46,835 nucleotides of DNA, from contig JAHFAE010000015.1 in NCBI GenBank assembly GCA_023250675.1, positions 1-46,835 of the forward strand. Reading direction: 5' to 3'. The stretch comes from Oligoflexia bacterium (GTDB lineage Bacteria; Bdellovibrionota; Bdellovibrionia; JABDDW01). A program made the translations under genes and the position numbers. The notes below the pieces were generated by a model. That model was not told the DNA's origin and made no database searches. It was given only the letters and a program-made list of their open reading frames with translations. Position 1 is the first letter of the stretch, and the number at the start of each line of letters is the position of its first letter. Of the stretch, positions 1 through 7,651 are shown one piece after another.

Positions 1-2316
1 GCCACTCTTACGTTTACAAACCGCCAAGTGGGCCAAGCCGGCAGTCAAGTTCTGACCAGTGTCTTAACAAATAACGGAACACGCCAAGCCCATTTAACCT
101 ACAGCACGCCGGCGGCCCCTTTCACCGTTGGGGGTACATGCGGTGCTTCACTAAATCCAGGAATCACCTGTAATTTGGCGATCACTGTCGTTGCCGCAGG
201 TGCTCCCGCAGTTCACAGCGATACGGTCGTTTCCACCGACACAAATAATGGAAACTTGACTACAGTTACATTAAATCTAGCTGGGCAAACTGTACCGGCA
301 CCCTCATTGGCGATTGCAGATGATAGGGGGAACATTGCTTTTGCTACCACCATTGCTACAACAGACATCACTGGTCCCTCGGGAGACGCAAATAATATCG
401 CTAATCTCACCCCTGCGTTTCAAGAAGCGACTTATACTTTGAAAAATAATGTGGCCGGTGCACCAAATCTTGGTTCAATATCGATTAATCTTACCTACGC
501 AAGCGGCACTAACAATACAATGACTGTTGTTTCTAATACCTGCGGTGGAGGAGCCACATTGGCAGCCAATGGTACATGCACGTTTAAAGTTCGATACACT
601 CCGGTGACAAACTCTGAAACTTCAACCTACACACTAACTGCGACGGCAACAAGCGCATTAAGCGGTACTAACTATACTGCAACCGTCACAAATATTATCG
701 GTAACTCTCAAACCGGTGCCGCGCTTACAATGACTTCACCACTTGATATTGGTTTGGTATCGCCCTCAATCACGACGACTTCTTCGACCTACGCAGTCTC
801 AAACACGGGGGCTCAAACAGCGACTAATTTAACTTTTACAATTACTACTGCAGACTCAGCAAACTTCACAAGGGACAATACTGTGGGTTCTAATTGTTCC
901 ACTTCACTAGCAGGAGGAGCGTCGTGTAATATTCGATTTGTTTTTGACCCTTCAGGTGTCATCGGTGGATTTACGTCTATCTTTACAATTGCCGGAGATC
1001 AAACAGGTGCAAACCTCACACGAACTCTAAGGGCAGCAACGAAAAACGATTTGGTATTCGGAAGCGACTTTGACGGCACTGAAGGTGATGTCACCGCTGA
1101 TGCCACTCGGTATTATTTGATTTCAAGGATCACAGCGGACGGAGGGGTGAACTATAAACCGTTACTCAATGTCTGCTCAAAGAGTACGAAGAAAGCATTG
1201 GACTCGGCAACTTGTGTTAGTACAAATATCGGAACACTTCTTGGCGGTGGCGCAGCCAGCAATATGGCTGGTAATTTATCAGGTTCTGGTCCAAAAGTCG
1301 CGCAAGCTGGAAACAAAATCATCCTCGCTTTACAAAACAAAGATGCAGGCAAAGGGGGCGAAGCCGGTGGTGGAACTTCTACCGTGGTTGTTTGCCAAAA
1401 ACCGGCAGCGGGAAATGCCATTACCAATTGTAATTACTTTGTAGTCAATGGAGCTGCTCAATCGGGGCAGTTCCCAAGTTTAGCCGTTACGACCACCAAA
1501 GTCATTGTGTCTAACGCTGGCAGCAATAAAAATCTCATTATTACTTCGTGTACTTATGACTCCTCCACCGGCACTACTGATGGTACGACTTTAGATACTT
1601 CAAGCTGTGTGCAGCATGATTTTACTACAGCAAATCAAGGTTGGTATACATCGACAGCCTATGACAGCGCAGCAGGGCAAGTTGCGGTGGCTTCATTTGA
1701 TACTTCAGCTGCCACTTACGCTTTGAGAACAAGTGCTTGTACCATTGCAGCTGATAATACAATGTCAAATTGTACGTCGGCTGTCGTCGACAATACGGTT
1801 TTAGTTGATAACGGTAACTTGTTTTCTGGTTACTATCCTTCAATTGTTATGAATAGCGGAAACATCTACGTGGCCCATGAGCAGGGTGATCTTAGAATGC
1901 GATTAAGACTTTCTTCTTGCGCTATTTCTGGCGCCAATGTTTTGTCAGGCTGCTTTAGTCAGACCGTTTCTACCACAACCGCCACCGGAGCCACACCGAC
2001 AATCGCGTTGTCGGGCACAAGTGCGTCGGGTCGCCTTTGGATTTCTTCAAGCACCATGTCTGACCAAGACGACAACGCGTCAGACGCAACTTTAAAAGTT
2101 TGGCAATGTAATTTACCCCTATCGGCCGGTTCTTGCACAGGTTTAGCTTCAGCTTACTTTACGCAAACAGCTTCAGAGGGACTTGGAGTTATTTATTCTC
2201 GATCCTCTTATATCGACACGACCAACAAACTTCTCGTCTTGCCCTTTGAAGCAATCTTTGGCGCCAATTCTAGTAAATCAGGGATTATTAATATGGGATT
2301 GTACCCAGAGTATTAA
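1..2316 (+). CDS. Choice-of-anchor-D-like repeat surface protein, 5' end outside window
   Basis: The reading frame is open from base 1, so the gene begins upstream; the GTG at 28 is only the first internal start-type codon. The visible 771 residues fall in two parts. The first third holds about three Ig-like repeats with paired cysteines and a recurring TCxxSLNPGxTCNL-type signature, typical of choice-of-anchor-D/ASPM-like domains of secreted or surface proteins. The remainder is Ser/Thr/Asn/Gly-rich with regularly spaced Cys pairs and recurring 'I/VVxNG..YxxAxE'-like blades, suggesting a beta-propeller or long beta solenoid; this fold assignment is inference. There is no transmembrane anchor or sorting signal at the C terminus, which ends in LYPEY. 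Function is unknown; adhesion or a surface coat role is plausible only from composition. Confidence 0.8.
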   Translation, partial: ATLTFTNRQVGQAGSQVLTSVLTNNGTRQAHLTYSTPAAPFTVGGTCGASLNPGITCNLAITVVAAGAPAVHSDTVVSTDTNNGNLTTVTLNLAGQTVPAPSLAIADDRGNIAFATTIATTDITGPSGDANNIANLTPAFQEATYTLKNNVAGAPNLGSISINLTYASGTNNTMTVVSNTCGGGATLAANGTCTFKVRYTPVTNSETSTYTLTATATSALSGTNYTATVTNIIGNSQTGAALTMTSPLDIGLVSPSITTTSSTYAVSNTGAQTATNLTFTITTADSANFTRDNTVGSNCSTSLAGGASCNIRFVFDPSGVIGGFTSIFTIAGDQTGANLTRTLRAATKNDLVFGSDFDGTEGDVTADATRYYLISRITADGGVNYKPLLNVCSKSTKKALDSATCVSTNIGTLLGGGAASNMAGNLSGSGPKVAQAGNKIILALQNKDAGKGGEAGGGTSTVVVCQKPAAGNAITNCNYFVVNGAAQSGQFPSLAVTTTKVIVSNAGSNKNLIITSCTYDSSTGTTDGTTLDTSSCVQHDFTTANQGWYTSTAYDSAAGQVAVASFDTSAATYALRTSACTIAADNTMSNCTSAVVDNTVLVDNGNLFSGYYPSIVMNSGNIYVAHEQGDLRMRLRLSSCAISGANVLSGCFSQTVSTTTATGATPTIALSGTSASGRLWISSSTMSDQDDNASDATLKVWQCNLPLSAGSCTGLASAYFTQTASEGLGVIYSRSSYIDTTNKLLVLPFEAIFGANSSKSGIINMGLYPEY

Positions 2317-2421
2317 CTCCTTATATCATAAATTTTGTTTGAATTTTTTTCGCATTATGATTCTTTAACATCATCGGTCTAGAGGCATGCTCTCTCGAGT
2401 GGTGGTAGTTTTTTTTAGATT

Positions 2422-3456
2422 CTATTTTAATGTAATTGTCCCATCACTTACTGACGATTGATCAAAAAATGGACTACTCACAGAGAGATTCACCCTCACA
2501 TATAAATAAGTCCCAGTGAGATCAGTCATGGCCTGTACTTGTGCTTTAGTTAAACCTGTTTGGCTATAGGTGGCCGTGGAGCTTGATGACCCAGAACCTA
2601 CATCATAAGTTACAACCCCTGTAGAAATTCCTCCCACATTTTCTGTAATTGCAAAAGAGGCCATGCTCCATATGCCGCCTGATCTCCCAGTGAGAATCCA
2701 AGAGGCTTGTCCTGGAGTGCCATTAGTGTTGGCCACCACAGAAAAATAACTTCGACGGTAGGTAAGGTTGTTGCCTGTACCCCAAGTACTTCCAGCATCA
2801 GCACTTGCTCTGTAGATGGGAAATCCGGTGCATCCGCCTCCGGCTGTGTCGTTGGTAACCCATCTAAAATTATTGGCCCCGTCAAGAGTCGCATCACTTT
2901 GGGGGTAGAGGGTGACCCCATAAGTGGTGCCTGCGGCTACTTCATAAGGGGAACTCAAAGTAAATGTAGTGAGTGTGCCACTTGCCGCCGCGACCACGCT
3001 GCTAATCAAAATATCACCTGAGGTCGCGAGGGCTGTGCTCGGATCAAGGCCGCTTGAAGACCTGATTTGAGCAAACATATTGCCTGACGGGCCGCCTACT
3101 TTCCTAATTCTTAAAATCATACTATTGATTTTCATGTATGAAGTTGGAGTAAAAAGGTTTGCATGGGCGACGCTCAACGAAGAGATGATGGTCGGCGAGG
3201 TAAATGTTTGAGATTGAGTAGCTGATTCACCTCCGGCGGCTTGGTAAAAGCAACCAACCTCTGCGGTTCCATTTGACTTTAAATTTATTCGGTCACTTAA
3301 AACTGTAATTGTGGCGGGAGTTTCAACTGTGGCTAGGCTCACATACAGGTGTTTAGTGGCTGGTGGGATTGTTCTATCAATACTATACTTGCCGCACCCC
3401 ACATTCAGCCCGGCAGAAATAAGGCAAATAGCCTTTGATAATTTCTTAAAAGTCAA
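2422..3456 (-). CDS. Putative lipoprotein with jelly-roll-like anchor domain
   Basis: About 344 residues. I prefer the TTG start at 3456 over an upstream TTG at 3486: it follows a GGGAG site by six bases, overlaps the stop of the upstream barrel gene by 11 bases (translational coupling) and gives a short signal peptide, KKLSKAICLISAGLNVGC, ending in a weak lipobox. Residues roughly 60-200 contain a SxTFTxPxxISSLSV...LRIRKVGGPSGN...GTTYGVTLYPQ pattern. This resembles the choice-of-anchor-R or carbohydrate-binding jelly-roll modules that measure how a lot of exported beta-sandwich proteins begin. The rest is Ser/Thr/Gly-rich. It is probably a cell-surface lipoprotein co-expressed with the preceding outer-membrane protein. 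No catalytic motif was seen. Confidence 0.7.
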   Translation of the reverse strand: MTFKKLSKAICLISAGLNVGCGKYSIDRTIPPATKHLYVSLATVETPATITVLSDRINLKSNGTAEVGCFYQAAGGESATQSQTFTSPTIISSLSVAHANLFTPTSYMKINSMILRIRKVGGPSGNMFAQIRSSSGLDPSTALATSGDILISSVVAAASGTLTTFTLSSPYEVAAGTTYGVTLYPQSDATLDGANNFRWVTNDTAGGGCTGFPIYRASADAGSTWGTGNNLTYRRSYFSVVANTNGTPGQASWILTGRSGGIWSMASFAITENVGGISTGVVTYDVGSGSSSSTATYSQTGLTKAQVQAMTDLTGTYLYVRVNLSVSSPFFDQSSVSDGTITLK

Positions 3457-4015
3457 AGGCCACTCCCAAGTTGAATTGAGTTTCAAATCCTGCGTTGACG
3501 GTCACCGTTTCATTGGGATAGTTGGTAAATTGATATTCTCTGGCACCGTGATATAGGGCCAAGAGTTCTAGAGGAAAACTAAATTTTGTACCAATTCCAG
3601 TTCGCTTAAACAAATCATAAGAAATTTTGCCTCCAAAATAGATGTCTGATCGTACTTTGCTTCCCAAGTCTGGAGTCCCACTCCATGCGGCTGTTTCTTG
3701 ACCCACTATGAGGTGGGCCCGCCAACGGGGTGATTTCGGGCCCGTTAAGAGTTGAATTCGTTTTACGTCGATTTTGTAATCGCCTTGAGAACCGTTTGAG
3801 AAAATAAAAGGTGATATTGTAATTCCTTGGAGCATCGAATATTGGGCGCCAATGTCCCAATACCCAATTCCATAGTAAGCACCTACCGTGTAATGGTACC
3901 CGGTCAGTTTGTCGGCAGAACTCCCTGCCACCCCGCTAAATTCTTGTGCAAAGTAGCCCGATTGTAAATGCAACCTAATGGGGGGATTTTCAGAGCGGGA
4001 CGAGCCTGAACTCAT
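3446..4015 (-). CDS. Outer-membrane beta-barrel protein, signal peptide apparently out of frame
   Basis: 189 residues from ATG 4015, with alternating hydrophobic/aromatic strands (YHYTVGAYYGIGYWDIGAQY, FNLGVAFDF) and a C-terminal Phe typical of barrels recognised by the BAM machinery. As read from 4015 it lacks a signal peptide. Upstream, a TTG at 4086 with a good GAGGG site five bases before it encodes MKIVNPFMIFFF and then stops. It is out of frame by one base across a run of ten T on the coding strand (4050-4059). With one extra T the product would start MKIVNPFMIFFFLILAGSKA, a convincing signal peptide. The true gene is therefore probably 3446-4086 with a homopolymer frameshift, slippage or phase variation, or a sequencing error. 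It is followed by the overlapping lipoprotein gene. Confidence 0.75.
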   Translation of the reverse strand: MSSGSSRSENPPIRLHLQSGYFAQEFSGVAGSSADKLTGYHYTVGAYYGIGYWDIGAQYSMLQGITISPFIFSNGSQGDYKIDVKRIQLLTGPKSPRWRAHLIVGQETAAWSGTPDLGSKVRSDIYFGGKISYDLFKRTGIGTKFSFPLELLALYHGAREYQFTNYPNETVTVNAGFETQFNLGVAFDF

Positions 4016-4049
4016 AACTAAAGCAAGAGCTTTGGAGCCCGCAAGAATT

Positions 4050-4059
4050 AAAAAAAAAA
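4050..4059 (-). repeat. Ten-base A/T homopolymer in presumed signal-peptide codons
   Basis: A run of ten A on the plus strand (ten T on the coding strand) lies between the likely TTG start at 4086 and the body of the barrel gene. The run sets the frame: ten bases give a stop after 12 codons, while eleven would join the start to the barrel in frame. This is directly visible; phase variation is inference. Confidence 0.7.
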
Positions 4060-4152
4060 TATCATAAATGGGTTTACGATTTTCAATTAATCCCTCAATA
4101 TAGATTATATTTGCCCACTGAATGAAGCGCCAATAAAAACACGGGGGCGGAG

Positions 4153-5106
4153 ATGATAGTCATAGTCGATTTCGCTTGGTCTAGACTCTGGATTTTGGTT
4201 CTCGTGTCACTGCTTTGTATTTTTACTTCTAACACTGCCTGGACCAAACACACAAAGGTCCAGGGACCAATAACAAAACAGCAGTTTCAAGCCCAAGAAA
4301 GCGCCAAAGAGAAAGTGAAAGCCGACGCCAAAGCCAAAGTCGAGGCAAAATTAAAAGCCCAGGCAAAAGCCAAGGAAGATGCTAAAGCAGAGGCCCTAGA
4401 AAAAGCAAATGCCAAAGCCGGCCCTAAAACTTTAGAAGAACAAAATAAAGAAGACCTTAAAAATCAAATTAAAGAGGCCGAAAAACCCCAAGCAACACCT
4501 ACGCCCACGCCTCCTCCACCCCAAGAACAGGAAAACGACATGAGCATTTGGGGAACATTTGGAATGGGAATGCCCGCAGGCGATAATAAATTTAAAGACA
4601 TGTCTACGGGCTATACCTTGGGTTTGAGTTTTGCTAGTCATTCTGATTTTGATTACGGAATTTTTGGCAGTGTTGTTGGCGCAAATTTTGATGACGTCAT
4701 CACCTATCCCGCCACAGGATATGTAGAATCAAGAAGTTATAAAGTAAGTATTTACATGTTTGGGGGGCGTCTTTCTTACCAGATTTTTGAAGACCAACAC
4801 ATTTTTGCTGATTTTGGAATTGCTTGGGGTACGTCCACTTTGAGTACGGTGTCAACGACCGCACCGATACCTTCTACCTTGCAAGTCGGCTACGCAAAAA
4901 ATATTAATTATAATATTGGTTATGTGGTCGGGTACCAATACGAATATCCGTTTGCAAATTTCGGCGTGGGTATTGAAGCTGGGTATCGATCAACTTCGAC
5001 CATTCCAGAACTTGCGATTACTGAGGTTTACGGAGCTCTCTTAGTTAAATATTATTTTAGCAGACCCAAAGCCGCACCATCGGGCCCCGTGGGTTCGGGC
5101 GGATAG
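4153..5106 (+). CDS. Outer-membrane barrel with Ala/Lys-rich helical N-terminal arm
   Basis: 317 residues. A basic-poor, hydrophobic N terminus (residues about 8-28, RLWILVLVSLLCIFTS) acts as signal peptide or anchor. It is followed by a roughly 70-residue Ala/Lys/Glu-rich segment made of KAKxEAKxKAQAKAK-type repeats, probably an extended helix or coiled coil. A Pro-rich linker (TPTPTPPPP) follows, then about 170 residues of alternating beta strands (MSIWGTFGMGMPAGDN..., YGALLVKYYF) like a small eight-stranded OmpA-type barrel. The extra tail PKAAPSGPVGSGG follows the last strand. The helical arm could span the periplasm or touch peptidoglycan; this is inference. A GGGGCGGAG site lies directly before the ATG, unusually close. 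The gene is divergent from the barrel/lipoprotein pair on its left. Confidence 0.75.
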   Translation: MIVIVDFAWSRLWILVLVSLLCIFTSNTAWTKHTKVQGPITKQQFQAQESAKEKVKADAKAKVEAKLKAQAKAKEDAKAEALEKANAKAGPKTLEEQNKEDLKNQIKEAEKPQATPTPTPPPPQEQENDMSIWGTFGMGMPAGDNKFKDMSTGYTLGLSFASHSDFDYGIFGSVVGANFDDVITYPATGYVESRSYKVSIYMFGGRLSYQIFEDQHIFADFGIAWGTSTLSTVSTTAPIPSTLQVGYAKNINYNIGYVVGYQYEYPFANFGVGIEAGYRSTSTIPELAITEVYGALLVKYYFSRPKAAPSGPVGSGG

Positions 5107-5115
5107 GGGAGCTTT

Positions 5116-5541
5116 TTGATTTTATTTCTTATATTATTTATTAATCTGAAGTTTCAGTCAGAAGTTTTTGCAAATTCAAGTCCATATAAGTTTGATGTGA
5201 AGTATGACCATGTGGCTTACACTGTCAATAACTCAAAAGACCAATTGAAATTTGAAGGAATGAATCAAACAAGAGTTATTGAAAAAACGCCTTGCACTCA
5301 AAAACTAGTTGAAAGATTTAATGAGGATTTTCGAAACCTTGTAAGGTTAAACGATAAAAATGAAAATGAAAACGAAAACGAAAACGAAAACGAAAAATCT
5401 CCTTACGATGTTTCGTTAATTGAAGGTGCAAATAATTTTTCAGTTCCAAGGGGTAATAGATTGGGAACCTGGCTTCGCAAATTACCAGCTCACTTTATGT
5501 ATCTTCATGCTCAAGCTATTATAAAGTGTGGTAGAAAATGA
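5116..5541 (+). CDS. Small exported protein with Asn-Glu repeat
   Basis: 141 residues. The TTG start at 5116 follows GGGGAG (5106-5111) by four bases. The N terminus LFLILFINLKFQSEVFA is a signal peptide, so the product is periplasmic or secreted. Around residues 82-93 there is an NE dipeptide repeat encoded by a hexanucleotide microsatellite. Two cysteines remain in the mature part (in TPCTQ and IIKCGRK). It ends in ATGA, overlapping the start of the metalloprotease gene by four bases, so the two are translated together. I recognise no family; a propeptide, inhibitor or substrate of the protease are possible roles suggested only by the coupling. Confidence 0.7.
   Translation: MILFLILFINLKFQSEVFANSSPYKFDVKYDHVAYTVNNSKDQLKFEGMNQTRVIEKTPCTQKLVERFNEDFRNLVRLNDKNENENENENENEKSPYDVSLIEGANNFSVPRGNRLGTWLRKLPAHFMYLHAQAIIKCGRK
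5359..5394 (+). repeat. In-frame hexanucleotide microsatellite (AAYGAA x6)
   Basis: Six tandem copies of AAYGAA (two AATGAA, then four AACGAA) encode (Asn-Glu)6. Because the unit is six bases, copy-number change would alter length without shifting the frame. Confidence 0.9.
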
Positions 5542-7568
5542 TGTTCATGCAAGTTCTCAGCTTTTTTTTAACACTTCAGATCGTATTGGCCCAATCACCA
5601 AATGACTTGGTAGAAAAGCTTAACGAAGTTCAAAGGCGTGTTAAATCTCCCGGAGCAGATACAAATTGCTGCGGCCAAAATATAGTTTTTGGTGTTCCTG
5701 GCAAAAACCTTGAGCTCGTCGAGAGTGCTGCTTATTTATGTATTAAAAGCATTTGTGGGAGCGAGGAGAAGTCTCAATCTTATATCTACAAGTACGTTAA
5801 AAAACTCTGGCAACTTTCTGATGAGCAGCGAGAAAATAAAAATAGAATACAATTGCCTCAAGACAACAAAGATACCATGGAGCAGATTGCAAAATTACAA
5901 AGCGATTACGATAAGAAAAATCTTGAGTATCTTAAAAAAGCGGTTGCCCAAAAAGACTTTAAGATTTCAGAAAAATTTAAAGCCTTGGCAAATTTTGTAA
6001 CATTTTCTAGAAGCGCGGGCGCCGTAGCCTATAAGTCCGTAAGTGAAAATGGCGAATCACAAATTGTTGTTGACGAAGAAAAGACTCGCGCGAATTTAAG
6101 TTTTTCATCGCCAAGAGACCAAGACTACGTTATTGAAATTTCTAAATACATGAGATCTTTGTCTATTGGCATGTCTCGAAAAGAAATTGAAACTCTACCT
6201 CCTCTGGTTCTTCTTAAGAAGAATTTTCCAAACGAAATAGAAACCAAAGTCTTAGATCAAATGATTGAAAAAATAAAAAATCAACTTGGCGACTCCAATA
6301 ATGCCAACCCCATTATAAAAATGTACCTCTCATCTGTTACTAACGAGGTTGATTTGGCCGAGATTAAATCCAAGATTGATTCTCATCAAGCTAACGAAGA
6401 TGAAATGAGGAATATTCTTTCGTTAAATTATGATCTAGCAACCACTTTTCAACTTTTATCAAATTCCAAGGGGAATCCTCTTGCCAAAAGAATGCCCCTC
6501 AGTGGCGAAGGCATTATGCTGCTTTCAGGGGGTCGCAAAGAACTCGTGGATCATTTTGATGGTGTAATTAAAGATCATGAAGACAGGCAAAAAGACTATA
6601 TTTCTGCTTGCGACCAACATTACCTCACTAACAGCGTTTTTTTGCCTGACGATTCGCAAGTAACTGCATTAAGAAAGTTAGTTGAAGATGCAAAAAAACA
6701 GGTAGCCACTCATATTTTGCCACTTTATTCATTAAAAACTCAGCTGATGCTAGCCAAAGTCATTAGTAGCCTCACTTTTACTCTTCCACCTTCAGTAAGA
6801 GAATACAAAAAGGCACTCGAAAGTCACTTGGCTTCGATGCTGGCCGCCGAAAGAAATATTCTAAAAAACAATACTGAATTGTCAGAACAAGATAATCTAA
6901 GTTTTGCGATGATTTTGGCATTTCAATCTAAACTTGGAGCGACGCATACTACTTCTTTTGAATCAAATGACAATAAATTTTGTGGAAGATATATTTATTC
7001 TCCGATTTCTGATGAAATATTGCCGCAATACGGGACAGCGTTCTTAAGCTTTTCAACGGCCACAGGACCGACGGGGCCCGCGTTAGACACGATTATTCAT
7101 GAAATTGGCCATGCACTGACCGACAAACTTACGCCCGAAAACGCAAGCGTCATCAGTCTAAAAAAGTATCGAGAAACTCGAGCATGTTTTGCATCCATGC
7201 ATAATGACGACTTACCATCTAGAAATTTAAAAGTAGTTATGAATTTAAAGGGTGGAGGCAAACCTAGCGATGGGAGTTATGTTAACGAAGATTATGCCGA
7301 TGCCATCGGAGCATTGGCGGACAAGGAAATGGTTAATTCAAATCCTTGGTGCCAGTTTTTAAATGTAAAAGGACTAGAACTCAAGTATTCAGATGAATCA
7401 TTTATTGGGTCAGAAAAAGATGTGCATTCATCAAATTTATTTAGACTTTTTCATTTTGAGAATTTAAGAAAGCGCCCTCTCACAAATGAATGTCGTAATT
7501 TTTTTAAAAAAGCTTCTGGAGCACCCTCCTTTCAAAATTGTTTAGAGAAATTCAAAGTTACTGAATAA
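5538..7568 (+). CDS. Exported zinc metalloprotease, gluzincin with M13-like motifs
   Basis: 676 residues with a signal peptide (MQVLSFFLTLQIVLAQ). The C-terminal part carries HEIGH at residues 521-525 (two zinc-ligand His and the catalytic Glu). EDYAD follows at 584-588, where Glu584 would be the third ligand, then DVHSS with His630. In M13 peptidases (neprilysin, PepO) the same order HExxH, ExxAD, D-x-HS occurs, and from memory the second His to Glu distance in neprilysin is also 59 residues. The roughly 450-residue N-terminal region is helical and charged, with Cys pairs near residues 35-60 (NCCGQN, LCIKSICG), and is not recognised. The enzyme should act outside the cytoplasm. It overlaps the small exported gene upstream by ATGA. 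Whether it is a true M13 member or only a convergent gluzincin needs a profile search. Confidence 0.8.
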   Translation: MMFMQVLSFFLTLQIVLAQSPNDLVEKLNEVQRRVKSPGADTNCCGQNIVFGVPGKNLELVESAAYLCIKSICGSEEKSQSYIYKYVKKLWQLSDEQRENKNRIQLPQDNKDTMEQIAKLQSDYDKKNLEYLKKAVAQKDFKISEKFKALANFVTFSRSAGAVAYKSVSENGESQIVVDEEKTRANLSFSSPRDQDYVIEISKYMRSLSIGMSRKEIETLPPLVLLKKNFPNEIETKVLDQMIEKIKNQLGDSNNANPIIKMYLSSVTNEVDLAEIKSKIDSHQANEDEMRNILSLNYDLATTFQLLSNSKGNPLAKRMPLSGEGIMLLSGGRKELVDHFDGVIKDHEDRQKDYISACDQHYLTNSVFLPDDSQVTALRKLVEDAKKQVATHILPLYSLKTQLMLAKVISSLTFTLPPSVREYKKALESHLASMLAAERNILKNNTELSEQDNLSFAMILAFQSKLGATHTTSFESNDNKFCGRYIYSPISDEILPQYGTAFLSFSTATGPTGPALDTIIHEIGHALTDKLTPENASVISLKKYRETRACFASMHNDDLPSRNLKVVMNLKGGGKPSDGSYVNEDYADAIGALADKEMVNSNPWCQFLNVKGLELKYSDESFIGSEKDVHSSNLFRLFHFENLRKRPLTNECRNFFKKASGAPSFQNCLEKFKVTE

Positions 7569-7620
7569 TCAGGATCTTTCAATCTTGCATAAATCTGATT
7601 GCAGGTATAGGACTTGGCTT

Positions 7621-7643
7621 TTCCAATTCAATATTTATTGGAA
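7621..7643 (+). promoter_or_regulatory. Hairpin touching the ribosome site of the haem-barrel gene
   Basis: TTCCAAT at 7621-7627 and ATTGGAA at 7637-7643 form a perfect 7-bp stem with a 9-base AT-rich loop. The right arm runs into the GGAAGGTGGA ribosome site (7640-7649) for the ATG at 7652. No T run follows, so it is not a standard terminator; a role in translation control is inference. Confidence 0.35.
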
Positions 7644-7651
7644 GGTGGAAT

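Noticed and set aside
1152-1427. Antisense open frame inside the anchor-D-repeat gene
   Set aside because: Repeat-rich, Thr/Gly-rich coding strand gives open antisense frames by codon bias; no ribosome site or signal.
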